Positions 32,430 through 41,497 of a stretch of DNA of 64,000 nucleotides are shown piece after piece. This DNA is from DAIRUQ01 sp036803245. Its GTDB lineage: Bacteria; Chloroflexota; Anaerolineae; UBA1429. The stretch lies in NCBI GenBank assembly GCA_036803245.1, contig DAIRUQ010000001.1:1-64000 (forward strand), read 5' to 3'. Numbering within the stretch: the stretch's first letter is position 1; each line of letters starts with the position of its first letter. The notes beneath the pieces were generated by a model. That model ran no database searches, was not told where the DNA came from, and was given only the letters and a program-made list of their open reading frames with translations. A program made the translations under genes and the position numbers.

Positions 32430-34325
32430 CTACACGTCGAGGTTGCTCACCTCGTTGGCGTGGGAGAGGATAAAGCGGCGACGAGGCGGCACCGAGCTGC
32501 CCATCAGCATATCAAAGGTCTGATCGGCGGCCGCGGCATCCTCTAGGGCGACCTGCAGAATGGTGCGATTCTCAGGGTCCATGGTGGTGGTCCATAGCTG
32601 CTCTGGGTTCATCTCGCCCAGACCCTTGTAGCGCTGCAGATCGTAACGCTTTAGCCCCGAAATGGCTGCGTCCTTTTCTTCCTCGGTATAGACATAGTGC
32701 GAGCCCTTGCTGGTTGTGATCCGATAGAGGGGCGGTCGCGCCAGATAGAGGTGTCCCTCGCGGATCAGCGGCTCCATGTAGCGGAAGAAAAAGGTCAGCA
32801 ACAGGGTGGTGATATGGGCGCCATCCACGTCGGCATCGGTCATGATGATGACCTTGTTATAGCGGAGAGAATCCAGGGTGAACTGGTCGCCCACCCCGCA
32901 ACCCAAGGCCTGCACTAGGGCCCGAATCTCCAGGCTCTTGAGGGCGTGATCCATGCGGGCCTTCTCAACGTTCAGGATCTTGCCTCGCAGCGGCAGGATG
33001 GCCTGGAACCGCCGACGACGGCCTTGCTTGGCAGAGCCGCCCGCCGATGGGCCCTCCACGATGAACAGCTCAGTGTTCTTGGGGTCGCGTTCGGAGCAAT
33101 CGGCCAGCTTGCCTGGCAGCGCGCTGCTCTCGAGGGCGCTCTTGCGGACGACCAAGTCGCGGGCCTGGCGCGCCGCCATACGGGCTCGGGTCGCGATGAC
33201 GGCCTTGCGCACGATGGCCGAGGCTCCGCGCGAGTTGTCATCGAGCCACTTGGCAAAGGCCTCAGAAAAGACGCTGGCCACCTGGCCTGCAAGCTCGCTA
33301 TTGCCTAGCTTGGACTTGGTCTGGCTCTCGAACTGCGGATCGGCCAGCTTGACCGAGACGATGGCCGTGAGCCCCTGGCGCACGTCCTCACCGCTAAGGT
33401 TGGTGTCCTTTTCCTTCAGATGATTCGCTTTGCGGGCATAGTCGTTGAGGCAGCGGGTGAGGCCCGAACGAAATCCCGTCAGGTGTGTGCCGCCATCGAC
33501 GGTGTTGACATTGTTGGCAAAGGCAAAGACCGATTCGGCGTATCCATCAGTGTACTGGAGAGCTACTTCGACCGTCGTCCCTTCCACTTCCTGCTCGACG
33601 TAAAAGGGATCCGAAAGCACGCGTCGGCGGCGGTTGAGATAGCGCACAAAAGATTGGATGCCGCCCTCAAAATGAAAGGCCATCTCGCGACCGTCCCGCT
33701 CATCGTTCAGATGGATGGTCAGGCCGCGGGTGAGGAAAGCCATCTCGCGAAAGCGCTGGACCAGGGTCTTGAAGCGATAGTCCAGCGTCTGCATGATCTC
33801 GGTGTCAGGCATAAAGTGGGTGCGCGTGCCAGAGCCGCGCGCCTTGCCGTGGTCGACGACCTCGGTGACAGGGATGCCGTGCTCGTAGCGCTGGGTATAG
33901 CGGTGGCCATCATAGCGCACCTCGACCTCTAGCCAGGACGAGAGCGCGTTTACGGCCGAGACGCCCACGCCATGGAGGCCGCTGGCGACCTTGTACCCGC
34001 CTCCACCGAACTTGCCGCCCGCGTGTAGGACAGTGTGGACCACCTCGAGGGTGTTTCGGCCCGTGGTCTTTTCGATGCCCACGGGAATTCCGTTCCCATT
34101 GTCCTGCACCGTCACCGAGCCGTCGGCATGTATGGTCACGCGGATATGATCGCAGCGACCTGCCAAGGCCTCGTCGATCGAGTTATCCACCACCTCATAG
34201 ACCAGATGGTGAAGGCCACGCTGGTCGGTGCTCCCGATGTACATGCCAGGGCGTCGGCGAACGGCTTGTAGGCCCTCGAGGACTTGGATGTCATCAGCGG
34301 TATAGCGGCGGGTCTCGTCACTCAT
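32430..34325 (-). CDS. gyrB: DNA gyrase subunit B
   Basis: ATPase subunit of DNA gyrase (631 residues). The GHKL part has RRPGMYIG, EVVDNSIDEALAG, the QDNGNGIPV loop, and GLHGVGVSAVNALS. The TOPRIM part has the E-G-x-S-A motif and MTDADVDGAHI with metal-binding Asp residues, and the C-terminal RYKGLGEMNPEQLW tail is diagnostic. Two variations stand out: the normal EGDSAGGSAKQGRDRRFQ reads EGPSAGGSAKQGRRRRFQ (near residue 424). ParE is less likely given length and the overall match, but these families are close. Its ATG overlaps the stop of a membrane protein gene by 8 bp, so the two are cotranscribed. Confidence 0.93.
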   Translation of the reverse strand: MSDETRRYTADDIQVLEGLQAVRRRPGMYIGSTDQRGLHHLVYEVVDNSIDEALAGRCDHIRVTIHADGSVTVQDNGNGIPVGIEKTTGRNTLEVVHTVLHAGGKFGGGGYKVASGLHGVGVSAVNALSSWLEVEVRYDGHRYTQRYEHGIPVTEVVDHGKARGSGTRTHFMPDTEIMQTLDYRFKTLVQRFREMAFLTRGLTIHLNDERDGREMAFHFEGGIQSFVRYLNRRRRVLSDPFYVEQEVEGTTVEVALQYTDGYAESVFAFANNVNTVDGGTHLTGFRSGLTRCLNDYARKANHLKEKDTNLSGEDVRQGLTAIVSVKLADPQFESQTKSKLGNSELAGQVASVFSEAFAKWLDDNSRGASAIVRKAVIATRARMAARQARDLVVRKSALESSALPGKLADCSERDPKNTELFIVEGPSAGGSAKQGRRRRFQAILPLRGKILNVEKARMDHALKSLEIRALVQALGCGVGDQFTLDSLRYNKVIIMTDADVDGAHITTLLLTFFFRYMEPLIREGHLYLARPPLYRITTSKGSHYVYTEEEKDAAISGLKRYDLQRYKGLGEMNPEQLWTTTMDPENRTILQVALEDAAAADQTFDMLMGSSVPPRRRFILSHANEVSNLDV

Positions 34326-35274
34326 GAAAGGGCGAATCCTCCGAATGGCTGCGGGATCGAGCCTGGGCGACGAGCTGATGCCACAAGCTCAGGCGATCCC
34401 GATAGTAGATGAAAGCGGCCGCTGCGAGGCCCGTGCCGATCACGCTGTTCAGGGCGATGGCAAAGACCATTCCCACGGGCGATGAGAGCAGCGTCTGCCA
34501 GATCACGCTGACCCCCGCGGCGATGACGCTGCACAGCACGATAAAGCCCAAGGTGGGCCAAAAGGACATGCGTAGCAGGATCATGCTGTTGCGTACGGCT
34601 TCCACCGGGCCCGCGCGCGACATGGTGATAGCCTCGGGGGCAAAGTAGAGATAGAGCGCCAACCACAGGGCTCCTCCCAGGAGCAGAAACGAAAAGGGCC
34701 CACACAAGACGCTCATGAACATACCAAACATGGTGGCCAAAAAGATCGGTGCCATCACGATCACGATATAGAGGGCGTATTGCGGCAGATGCCCTACCAT
34801 CTCGCCCAAGGGCTCGTTGTCGCCGCGAACCGCCCGTCCCACCAGCGCTAGAAAGAACGAGCCCACAAAGAGACCCACCACCAGCACCAAGGCCATCAGG
34901 CCCAACGCAGCGCAACTGCTCGAGATGTCGATGACCAGCGCGTCGCTGGGCTCGATGAGCCGAGCGGCCGCCACACTGGGAACTCCGAGGACATTCCAGG
35001 CGAGCAGGCCCAGAAGGTTAAGGCGGCCCGCCGTGTCTTGCAGCATGCTGGGATCGAGGTCGGGCAGCGCTGAGAGGGCGGCGTCCAGCTCTCGCTGGCC
35101 AGCCATCAAGGCTTGCATCTCTTGGAGGGCACCGACGCTCTCTTCCACGATGGGAGCGATAGAGAGCTTGGGGCCCAGCCAAAGTAAGAGGTCCAGCAGG
35201 ATCGGCAGCAGGAGCAGCCAGGGATTCTTGCGTACCGTATCGAATCCCGCCGTGATCGTATCGATGATGTTCAA
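34318..35274 (-). CDS. multi-pass membrane protein of unknown function
   Basis: About 318 residues with six or so hydrophobic segments (LLLLPILLDLLLWLG near the start, then ALGLMALVLVVGLFVGSF, ALYIVIVMAPIFLATMFG, LCGPFSFLLLGGALWLALY and two more near the end). The segment GLFNTVRKNP-like start (AGFDTVRKNPWLLLLPI) resembles the DUF4013/DUF7544-like membrane proteins found in many bacteria and archaea, whose roles are unknown. A GTG at 35307 lacks a ribosome-binding site; TTG at 35274 has GGAGGT nine bases upstream and is preferred. The stop overlaps the gyrB start, making gyrB translation depend on it. I do not recognise a function. Confidence 0.7.
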   Translation of the reverse strand: MNIIDTITAGFDTVRKNPWLLLLPILLDLLLWLGPKLSIAPIVEESVGALQEMQALMAGQRELDAALSALPDLDPSMLQDTAGRLNLLGLLAWNVLGVPSVAAARLIEPSDALVIDISSSCAALGLMALVLVVGLFVGSFFLALVGRAVRGDNEPLGEMVGHLPQYALYIVIVMAPIFLATMFGMFMSVLCGPFSFLLLGGALWLALYLYFAPEAITMSRAGPVEAVRNSMILLRMSFWPTLGFIVLCSVIAAGVSVIWQTLLSSPVGMVFAIALNSVIGTGLAAAAFIYYRDRLSLWHQLVAQARSRSHSEDSPFHE

Positions 35275-35396
35275 CTGGACTGCACCTCCAAGCTCCCATT
35301 CTAGCACAAGAGGCGCCGAAGCAAAAGCGTCGATCGGGGCTCAGTCCGCGTGGGCCGTGCTGGTGCATGTGTCAACCATGGGCAAAGGGTCAGTGC

Positions 35397-35432
35397 AAAG
35401 CCTCCGCGCTCGATAGGCACCGAGCGCGGAGG
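35397..35432 (-). terminator. intrinsic terminator after the HhH-coiled-coil gene
   Basis: Perfect 12-bp arms CCTCCGCGCTCG (35401-35412) and its complement (35421-35432) with an 8-base loop, followed on the minus strand by CTTTGC, a short U tract. It lies 59 bp downstream of the stop at 35491. Confidence 0.7.
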
Positions 35433-35490
35433 GTAGGGCGGTCCAGTCTGTACCCGTGAGGGTGGCGGCGGCCCCTCGGCCGCTGGCAGC

Positions 35491-36915
35491 CTATTCGCCT
35501 TGGACGACTTCGGCGGCCCCTTCAGCAGGCGGGCCCTGAAGATCGATCAATAGATCTCGCAAGGCACCGAAAAAGTCGTCATAGCGGCCCAAGCGCGCCG
35601 TCATGTCGTCCATGGCCTCACGAACCTCGCCCAGGTTGGCCTCCAAGCGGTCCAGCAGGTCGCCCTGGGCGGCCACGGTGGCGTCGATCTCGCCCAAGCG
35701 ACTGTCATAGGTCTCGCGAAGCGAGGCCAGATCCGACTCGAGGCTGGTCATCCCATCTTCGATAGAGCCCATGTCCGCCCGCAGCTCACCCATACCCTGC
35801 TCCAGCTCGGATACACGACCCGAGAGCAGCATCAAGCGATCGACCTTGGCCACGAGATCGGCGTTCTCGGCTGAGAGCCGATCCAGGCGTTCCCAGGCGA
35901 CCTCGCTGTTCTGATAGATGGTATCCATGTTGCGGCTGAGGGCATCGACCTGGCTGCGCGAGGCATAGCTCAGGGTGCCGCTATACGCCAGCAGCACCAG
36001 CAGCATCACCAGGGCTCCGACCAGCGCCCCCGCCGCTACCAGCAAAAAGCCCGACCAGAAGCTGCGGCCGCCGTCGGCATCGGCATCGGATACAGCGGCG
36101 ACTGTCTCCGCCTCAAGCTCCTCGTCCTCGTCGACTGCTTCCTCCGTCGCCTCGATTTCCTCGGCCTGATCGAGGGCAGCCTCTTCCTCCGTCGCCTCGA
36201 TCTCCTCGGCTTGCTCGAGGGCCGCCTCGGTCTCCCTCTGTGGTACGTCCAGCAAGGGTTCTGGTGATTCTACCTCGGCTGAGGTCTCGCTCTCGGGGGC
36301 CGCTTTTTCCGGCTCAGGGCTGGGTTCGGGCAGCTCTAGGTCATCTAGCTCGGAGGCCGTCTCCTCACTCAAGGTCTCGATCTCTTCCTGATAGAGTTCC
36401 TCCATCTCCTCGCCTGGAGACTCGCTGTCTGGCGGCTCGGCCTCCTCCAGCTCGGGCGTGAGATCGACGTCTGCGAGATCGGCAGCCTCGGTCTCCTGGG
36501 CGGGGATCTCGTCTTCGGGTGTCGGCTCCCGTGTCACTTGGTCTTCGGCCATGGCAACCTCCTCTTCTTCCGGCTGTTCCGATGTCTTGTCAGCCTGATC
36601 TGCCTCGGGGGATTCGATAGGCGTTAGCCTGCTAGCGGCGATCTCGGGCATGGGCTCGCTGGGGGGCGGAGGCTCGGATAGGGGCGCGCCGGCCGGCGGC
36701 GCCAAGGTGATGTGGGAGCGAATGCGGTCTAGCAGGGCCGGCCCGATCCCTGGTACCCTCAAGAGCTCCTCAAGGGCGCTGAACGGACCCTTCTCCTGGC
36801 GGTGCTGGACGAGCCGTTGCGCCAGCGCGGGCCCGATGCCGTCGATAGAGACCAACTCGTCAGCCGATGCCGTGTTCACATCGATGGATAGGGGTTCGCG
36901 CATCTCTGTGGTCAC
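35491..36915 (-). CDS. helix-hairpin-helix domain protein with acidic linker, membrane segment and coiled coil
   Basis: A 474-residue protein with four parts. Residues about 11-70 carry two HhH motifs, IDGIGPALAQRL and VPGIGPALLDRI, as in ComEA/GspK-type DNA- or protein-binding domains. About 75-285 is very acidic (Glu/Asp/Pro/Ser) and includes a 15-residue tandem repeat. About 288-312 is one membrane segment (FLLVAAGALVGALVMLLVLL). About 318-450 is heptad-like coiled coil ending in PAEGAAEVVQGE. With no signal peptide, the HhH head is predicted cytoplasmic and the coiled coil outside. The start is GTG 36915 with AAAGGAGG eight bases upstream, not the 37068 extension. A divergent gene encodes another membrane-anchored coiled-coil protein. 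Function unknown. Confidence 0.75.
   Translation of the reverse strand: MTTEMREPLSIDVNTASADELVSIDGIGPALAQRLVQHRQEKGPFSALEELLRVPGIGPALLDRIRSHITLAPPAGAPLSEPPPPSEPMPEIAASRLTPIESPEADQADKTSEQPEEEEVAMAEDQVTREPTPEDEIPAQETEAADLADVDLTPELEEAEPPDSESPGEEMEELYQEEIETLSEETASELDDLELPEPSPEPEKAAPESETSAEVESPEPLLDVPQRETEAALEQAEEIEATEEEAALDQAEEIEATEEAVDEDEELEAETVAAVSDADADGGRSFWSGFLLVAAGALVGALVMLLVLLAYSGTLSYASRSQVDALSRNMDTIYQNSEVAWERLDRLSAENADLVAKVDRLMLLSGRVSELEQGMGELRADMGSIEDGMTSLESDLASLRETYDSRLGEIDATVAAQGDLLDRLEANLGEVREAMDDMTARLGRYDDFFGALRDLLIDLQGPPAEGAAEVVQGE
36138..36227 (-). repeat. 45-bp tandem duplication in the acidic linker
   Basis: Two 45-bp units (36138-36182 and 36183-36227) encode EAALEQAEEIEATEE and EAALDQAEEIEATEE. 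They differ at only a few third positions and one residue, consistent with a recent duplication in a region under weak constraint. Confidence 0.9.
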
Positions 36916-37317
36916 GGTGCGTGCCTCCTTTCGGGGCGAGCCGCGTCGCTCGCCATAGGGCCGCTCCAGCCAACCGCACAGGAGAGTGGCTCTCTGTGCA
37001 GCGACGGGCCATGTTAGCGATGTGTATGTGGCTATCTCATCTCCATTATAACATGACGATCCGGCCAATGCAGGCCCGCGCGGGCGAATTCATGCCCAGC
37101 TGCGCTCGCTTTGCTCCGTCGCGCTCTCTACATATGGCGGTGGCTACCGCCCCACGGACCCTTGACATCGAGAGCCTCACATCGCTACACTGGCTTCAAT
37201 CTGGGGGCATCGCGCTAGCCAGGCGAAGGCCTTCAAGCATGAGGCGGCGACGGGTTCGTTGCCGGCCGGTGGCTCTTGATCTGCACGTGACCGGCCTAGA
37301 CGCAGGGAGGCAGCGCT
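36916..37317. promoter_or_regulatory. divergent control region between the two coiled-coil membrane genes
   Basis: A 402-bp stretch with no supported gene. On the minus strand a perfect TATAAT (37043-37048) lies 128 bp before the HhH gene start; no good -35 stands at the expected distance. On the plus strand TTGACA (37162-37167), 18 bp, TACACT (37186-37191) lies 127 bp before the coiled-coil gene. The roughly equal leaders of about 125 bp are unusually long for this genome. No convincing hairpin was found in either leader. Confidence 0.55.
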
Positions 37318-39942
37318 GTGACGTGGCTGCGAATCGCCATACTGGTCGTGGAGGCCTATCTGCTCTTGGGCGTGGTGCCATGGGTGGTGGCCCGCATTCT
37401 GGATTGGTACCTGACGCGCGGTGCGGGCTCGGTTTCGGCGTTGGCGCAAGACAAGGCCCGGCTCGATGCCGCCTTGGCCAAAGTCAAGCCGTACGTCCAG
37501 GAGACGCCGCGCCCCGGCCCCTTTGCCGACCCCGATCGTCGCGTGTCCGAGCAGACGACGCGCATGGGACATCAGCTCACCCAGGCAGAGGCGCTGCTCC
37601 CCGCTCTCCAGGCGTACCAGGGCCCCACGCCCAACCTTCAGCAGGCGCTGCTCTTTGGGGGCATCGGCTTGCTCAAGGGCTTGGTGCCGCTGTTCCGCGA
37701 TGCCTGGAAGCTGCGCAGTTTGCTCTTTGCGACTGAGGATACCTATGAACGGCTGCTGGATCAGTTGCGAGCGGCCCAGGATATCCCTCGCCAGGCCGAA
37801 GGCCAGTTGCATGCCCTGCGGGGCGAGCAGCAGCGGCTGGTGGCGGTGCTCGACGCCGAGCGCGATGCGGGAACGCATGGCCTGGAGGGCCTTCGCCAGC
37901 AGGTCCACGAGATGAGCGCCGCCCTAGACGGCGCCGAGGAGCGGCTGCGCCAGGCCCCCGACGAGGAGCTCCCTACCGTGCTCGAGCAGCAGGGCAACGT
38001 GGCGGCGACCATCGGTGCGACGTTGCAGCAACTGGATGAACGTATTCAGCAGGTGGTGGCGCAGCGCCAGGCCGCCGAGCAAAAGGTGCGACGGGCCGCC
38101 AGTGCGGTGCAGCTCTTGACCGAGCGGTGGGAGGGCATGCGGGCTCGTGGCGCCAAGGACCTCAAGGTGTCACACCAGTTGCATGGGCTGGGCACTCGGC
38201 TGCGCGCGCTGGACAGCCAGGCCAAGATGCAGACCATCGAATCGCTCCAGTCGCTGGGGTCTGCGTTGGAGGGGTTCGAGAGCGAGTTGCAGGCTGCCGA
38301 CGAGCGCCTCGACCTTCTCGATGGGCTGCTCACGGGCGGGTTCGAAGGGCTGCAACGAGCCAACGACGCGGTGGCGCGCGCCGAACATCGCCTGAAGGAG
38401 CTGCAGCGCGATCATCCCAACGTATCCGCTGACGAGGCGGAGGCTGTGCTGGAGGCCACGCGGGCGCACGTGGGCCAGGCCGAGCAAGAGTTCTCTCGCG
38501 GAACGGAGGACGAGTTGGCCCGCGCCGCGGCGATGGCTAATCTGGCCGAGGAACAGGCCGAAAAGGTCGCTCACGTGCTCAACGCGTTACCCGAGCGAGA
38601 GCGTCAGATCCGTGAGTTGTGCGAGGCGATCGCACCGCAGGTCATCGCTAACAAGGCGAGGGATCTGGATGACCTGCAGGCCGTGATGGTCGAGTACCCC
38701 CAGCACTGGGAGGAGGGTATGGTGCAGCAGGCCTCCCAGGCTCGCGCTCTGCTTCAGGATTGTGCCGAGGAACGACAGCGCCTGCCGCAGGATCTCTTGG
38801 GGCGGGGGGTGCTGGTACAGTCGCAGGTGGTTCAGGTGCAAGAGGTGTTGGGACGGGCGGTGGAACGCCTCAACGAGGCCACCGATCTATTCTCGCAGTT
38901 GGAGCGCCAGCGGGATCAGATTCTGGCCCAACGCGACGAGGTGGAGCGACGGGTGGAGGCGATTCGAGCCAGGCTGGTGCCTGAGGTCGAGCATGTCCGC
39001 GATCGCCTGCTGCCAGAGCTGGCGCAGCGATATGATGCCCTGCAGCCAGCGCTGGCCACCCAGCTCAGGGTGCTTGAGGATCCCAAGCAGACGCACTATG
39101 GTCGCGCCCTTGCCAAAGATGTCCCCTCACTGGAACGCCAGCTATTCGAGCTGCGAGATGCCCACCTGGAGAGCGTCCGCCATTACCGCGAGCTGCTCAC
39201 CAAGGCGGTTCAGGACTCGGATCGCACCTGGGCACGTCTGCAGCGGCTGGATCCCACGCAGGTGCCGCGTCCCGAGACGGACTTGGAGGCGCTGGCCCAG
39301 GACATGCGCACCTGGCGCCAAGAGGCGACCGCCAACGAGGAGAACCCTCGCGTCCTGCAAGAGCTGGTGGGTCGGCGAGCGGCGGCGCTCATGCGGCGGA
39401 TTGAAAGCGTGGTGAGCGAAATCGAGCAGAGTCGGGCGGGCTTGGCCAAGCTGGATCGCGACTATGCCAACATCAAGGGGACCGTGCTGGGGCTGCGAAC
39501 CAGCGTCCATGAACGCGGGCGCGAGGGCGAGTGGCACCACATCGTGTGGAATACCGAGCTGGCCGATGGCGCCTGGCAACGAGCACAAGAGCTGGAGCGT
39601 GAGGCCTCTAGCGCCTCGGCCCTGCCAGCGGCGGTCAACGCTATGCAGCGAGCGGTGACGGCCGCCGGCGAGGCGGCCCGTCTCTATGGCGACATCCAGT
39701 CGGAGATGGAGCGCGCAGCTGGTCGGCTGGATCGGGAGTGGCAGGCGGTAGCGAACAAGCTGGCGCGGGCGACCCGCCGGCAGCGTAGCTTGGAGGAGCG
39801 CGAGGATCAGGCGGCGGCTCGTGAGGTGGGGGCGCTGTGTGATAGCGTTCGCCGTGCCATGGACCTGGCGCGATCAGCGACTACCTTTGAGGATGCGTTC
39901 CGCCACCTGCGGGATGCCCACAACCATCTGGCCAGGATCTAG
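37318..39942 (+). CDS. large membrane-anchored coiled-coil protein
   Basis: An 874-residue protein starting at GTG 37318 (GGGAGG seven bases upstream). Residues about 4-28 form one membrane segment (ILVVEAYLLLGVVPWVV). The rest is almost wholly alpha-helical, charged and rich in Leu, Gln, Glu and Arg with heptad spacing, interrupted near 100-115 by a Gly-rich hydrophobic stretch (FGGIGLLKGLVPLF). The layout resembles EzrA- or septation-ring-type proteins and SMC-like coiled coils, but no ATPase motif is present. It is convergent with the acyltransferase gene and shares the stop-codon bases CTAG (39939-39942) with it. The gene is divergent from the HhH coiled-coil protein. Possible role in envelope organisation or chromosome tethering; inference only. 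Confidence 0.7.
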   Translation: MTWLRIAILVVEAYLLLGVVPWVVARILDWYLTRGAGSVSALAQDKARLDAALAKVKPYVQETPRPGPFADPDRRVSEQTTRMGHQLTQAEALLPALQAYQGPTPNLQQALLFGGIGLLKGLVPLFRDAWKLRSLLFATEDTYERLLDQLRAAQDIPRQAEGQLHALRGEQQRLVAVLDAERDAGTHGLEGLRQQVHEMSAALDGAEERLRQAPDEELPTVLEQQGNVAATIGATLQQLDERIQQVVAQRQAAEQKVRRAASAVQLLTERWEGMRARGAKDLKVSHQLHGLGTRLRALDSQAKMQTIESLQSLGSALEGFESELQAADERLDLLDGLLTGGFEGLQRANDAVARAEHRLKELQRDHPNVSADEAEAVLEATRAHVGQAEQEFSRGTEDELARAAAMANLAEEQAEKVAHVLNALPERERQIRELCEAIAPQVIANKARDLDDLQAVMVEYPQHWEEGMVQQASQARALLQDCAEERQRLPQDLLGRGVLVQSQVVQVQEVLGRAVERLNEATDLFSQLERQRDQILAQRDEVERRVEAIRARLVPEVEHVRDRLLPELAQRYDALQPALATQLRVLEDPKQTHYGRALAKDVPSLERQLFELRDAHLESVRHYRELLTKAVQDSDRTWARLQRLDPTQVPRPETDLEALAQDMRTWRQEATANEENPRVLQELVGRRAAALMRRIESVVSEIEQSRAGLAKLDRDYANIKGTVLGLRTSVHERGREGEWHHIVWNTELADGAWQRAQELEREASSASALPAAVNAMQRAVTAAGEAARLYGDIQSEMERAAGRLDREWQAVANKLARATRRQRSLEEREDQAAAREVGALCDSVRRAMDLARSATTFEDAFRHLRDAHNHLARI

Positions 39943-40841
39943 GTCGCCGCTGGGGCGGCTCTTTCCGGCCAGACCGGCACGAACATGAGCCACTGATCGG
40001 GGACGGCGCGGATGCGTTCCTCGATGATGGCCAGCACGCGCAGGGCATTGTGGCGGACGGTCTGGTCGCGACCGCCGACCTTTTCCATCTCCATAGGCGG
40101 CGACGCGACCACGTGGTAGATGCCGTCAGGGTCCTGATAGCAGCTGATCACTTGCATGCGGGCGTCGGCCCGGATGGCCATCCGCACGTGGCCCGTGGGC
40201 ATGGGCGCTGGTTGCCCGAAAAAGGGCAGTAGCTCGTCGTCCATCGATGCGGGACGATCCGCGCCAGTGATGACCACGCCCCCCCGCTCGAGGCGTTCCA
40301 ACGCCAGCCTCAGCGAAGCCAACGATACCGGCGTCACCTCGATGCCACGGTGGTTGCGGATGCGGTTCACCGCTCGGCCACCCCAGCCCGGCGTACTGAG
40401 GCTGAGAGCCTGCATCTCTAGCCCCTGAGCCGCCATCCACTGGCTGACGAGATCATAGTTGCTGATATGTGGCCCCACGATCACGAGCCCCCGCTCGTCA
40501 CGAGCCGCAGCGAGAGTCATCTCCCAGTCTTCCTGGGCAACCACGATCTTTACGCGGCCCTGGGCATAGTCACAGATGCGGGCGCGGAGCATATCATAGT
40601 AGGTGCGGCCCGTGTGGCACATGGCTCTCTGAGCCAGGTCATCCAGGGCAGGATCGTCCAGGTGAGGCATCACATGAGCGAGGTTGCGTCGCAGATGCTG
40701 GTACATGACGCCGTTCGTCTCGACGACGCGCTCGGTCAGGCGGTCAGCAAGCCAGTATCCAGCGCGTGGAGGCAAGGTCCGCGAGACGATCAGTCCGAGC
40801 CCGATGCCTAGCGGTCCTCCCAGCGCCCACTGGAGCGTCAC
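39939..40841 (-). CDS. lysophospholipid acyltransferase family protein (LpxL/HtrB or PIM-acyltransferase type)
   Basis: A membrane-associated acyltransferase of about 300 residues. It has an N-terminal hydrophobic segment, the motif GPHISNYDLVSQWM (HxxxxD type: His and Asp of the catalytic dyad), and downstream TGADRPASMDDELLPFFGQPAPMPTG, the substrate-binding part typical of the LpxL/HtrB and phosphatidylinositol mannoside acyltransferase family. The ORF extends to 41054, but GTG 40841 overlaps the CDP-alcohol phosphotransferase stop as GTGA, so the two are translationally coupled. Coupling to a phospholipid synthase suggests acylation of a phosphoglycolipid. Lipid A genes are not visible, so PIM-like glycolipid is the more plausible product. 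It ends the pfkA operon. Confidence 0.8.
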   Translation of the reverse strand: MTLQWALGGPLGIGLGLIVSRTLPPRAGYWLADRLTERVVETNGVMYQHLRRNLAHVMPHLDDPALDDLAQRAMCHTGRTYYDMLRARICDYAQGRVKIVVAQEDWEMTLAAARDERGLVIVGPHISNYDLVSQWMAAQGLEMQALSLSTPGWGGRAVNRIRNHRGIEVTPVSLASLRLALERLERGGVVITGADRPASMDDELLPFFGQPAPMPTGHVRMAIRADARMQVISCYQDPDGIYHVVASPPMEMEKVGGRDQTVRHNALRVLAIIEERIRAVPDQWLMFVPVWPERAAPAAT

Positions 40842-41497
40842 GATGGCTCCTCTCCATGGTTCTCGGCCGAGATCAGCGTCGCCATGGCCTCGATGACCAC
40901 GGGGATGCCGCGGGCCAGACAAAAGCCGGTGGCAATCCATGCGAGCACGCGAAAGACCGTATGTGTGGAGGCGACGAGCTGTAGAGAGACGGCGCCATCG
41001 GCGGCATAGAGCGACAGCGCGTTCACCAGGGCCAGCCCTGCAAAGGCAAAGCACTTGACCACAGCATACCCGCTGCGCATCCAGGGGCTCTTGACTAGGA
41101 AGCTTCCAAGGGGGCTTTGCAGGCTATCGAATGGGCGCTGCCCCGCGCTCACGTGAACGCTCCGCAGCGCGTCCACGATGGTGCCCCTCACCACAAAGAT
41201 GATCGGGATGACTACCGAGATGAGACCCAGGTCGGCCAGGCAGATCCAGAGCACGAGCTCGACGGTGCGGTCGGCCATGATATCGAGCACGCTGCCCAAA
41301 AGAGAGGACTCGTGCCGCGCCCGAGCAATGTAGCCATCAAAGGTGTCCATCAGGATCAGGATGACGATCAGCGGGGCGGCGGCCAATCGCCACGGCGCCC
41401 GAGGCACATAGAGCAACAGCCCCACTGCGAGGAGTACAGGCAGGCGCAAGATGGTGATGGTGTTGGCCAGATTGAGCGGCCTACGCTTGGGGGTCAT
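40838..41497 (-). CDS. CDP-alcohol phosphatidyltransferase family protein
   Basis: An integral membrane enzyme of 219 residues that transfers the phosphatidyl group of CDP-diacylglycerol to an alcohol such as glycerol phosphate or inositol phosphate. The full signature D-x2-DG-x2-AR-x8-G-x3-D-x3-D is present: Asp 51, Asp 54-Gly 55, Ala 58-Arg 59, Gly 68, Asp 72 and Asp 76. About five hydrophobic segments follow. The start ATG overlaps the RNase H stop by 4 bp (ATGA), and its own stop overlaps the acyltransferase start. Whether it makes phosphatidylglycerol phosphate or phosphatidylinositol phosphate cannot be read by eye; the coupled acyltransferase favours the inositol route. Confidence 0.88.
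   Translation of the reverse strand: MTPKRRPLNLANTITILRLPVLLAVGLLLYVPRAPWRLAAAPLIVILILMDTFDGYIARARHESSLLGSVLDIMADRTVELVLWICLADLGLISVVIPIIFVVRGTIVDALRSVHVSAGQRPFDSLQSPLGSFLVKSPWMRSGYAVVKCFAFAGLALVNALSLYAADGAVSLQLVASTHTVFRVLAWIATGFCLARGIPVVIEAMATLISAENHGEEPS

Noticed and set aside
35340..35380. TTGACA-like element (35370-35375, minus) as promoter for the membrane protein-gyrB unit
   Set aside because: No -10-like hexamer was found at 16-18 bp, so it was not listed.
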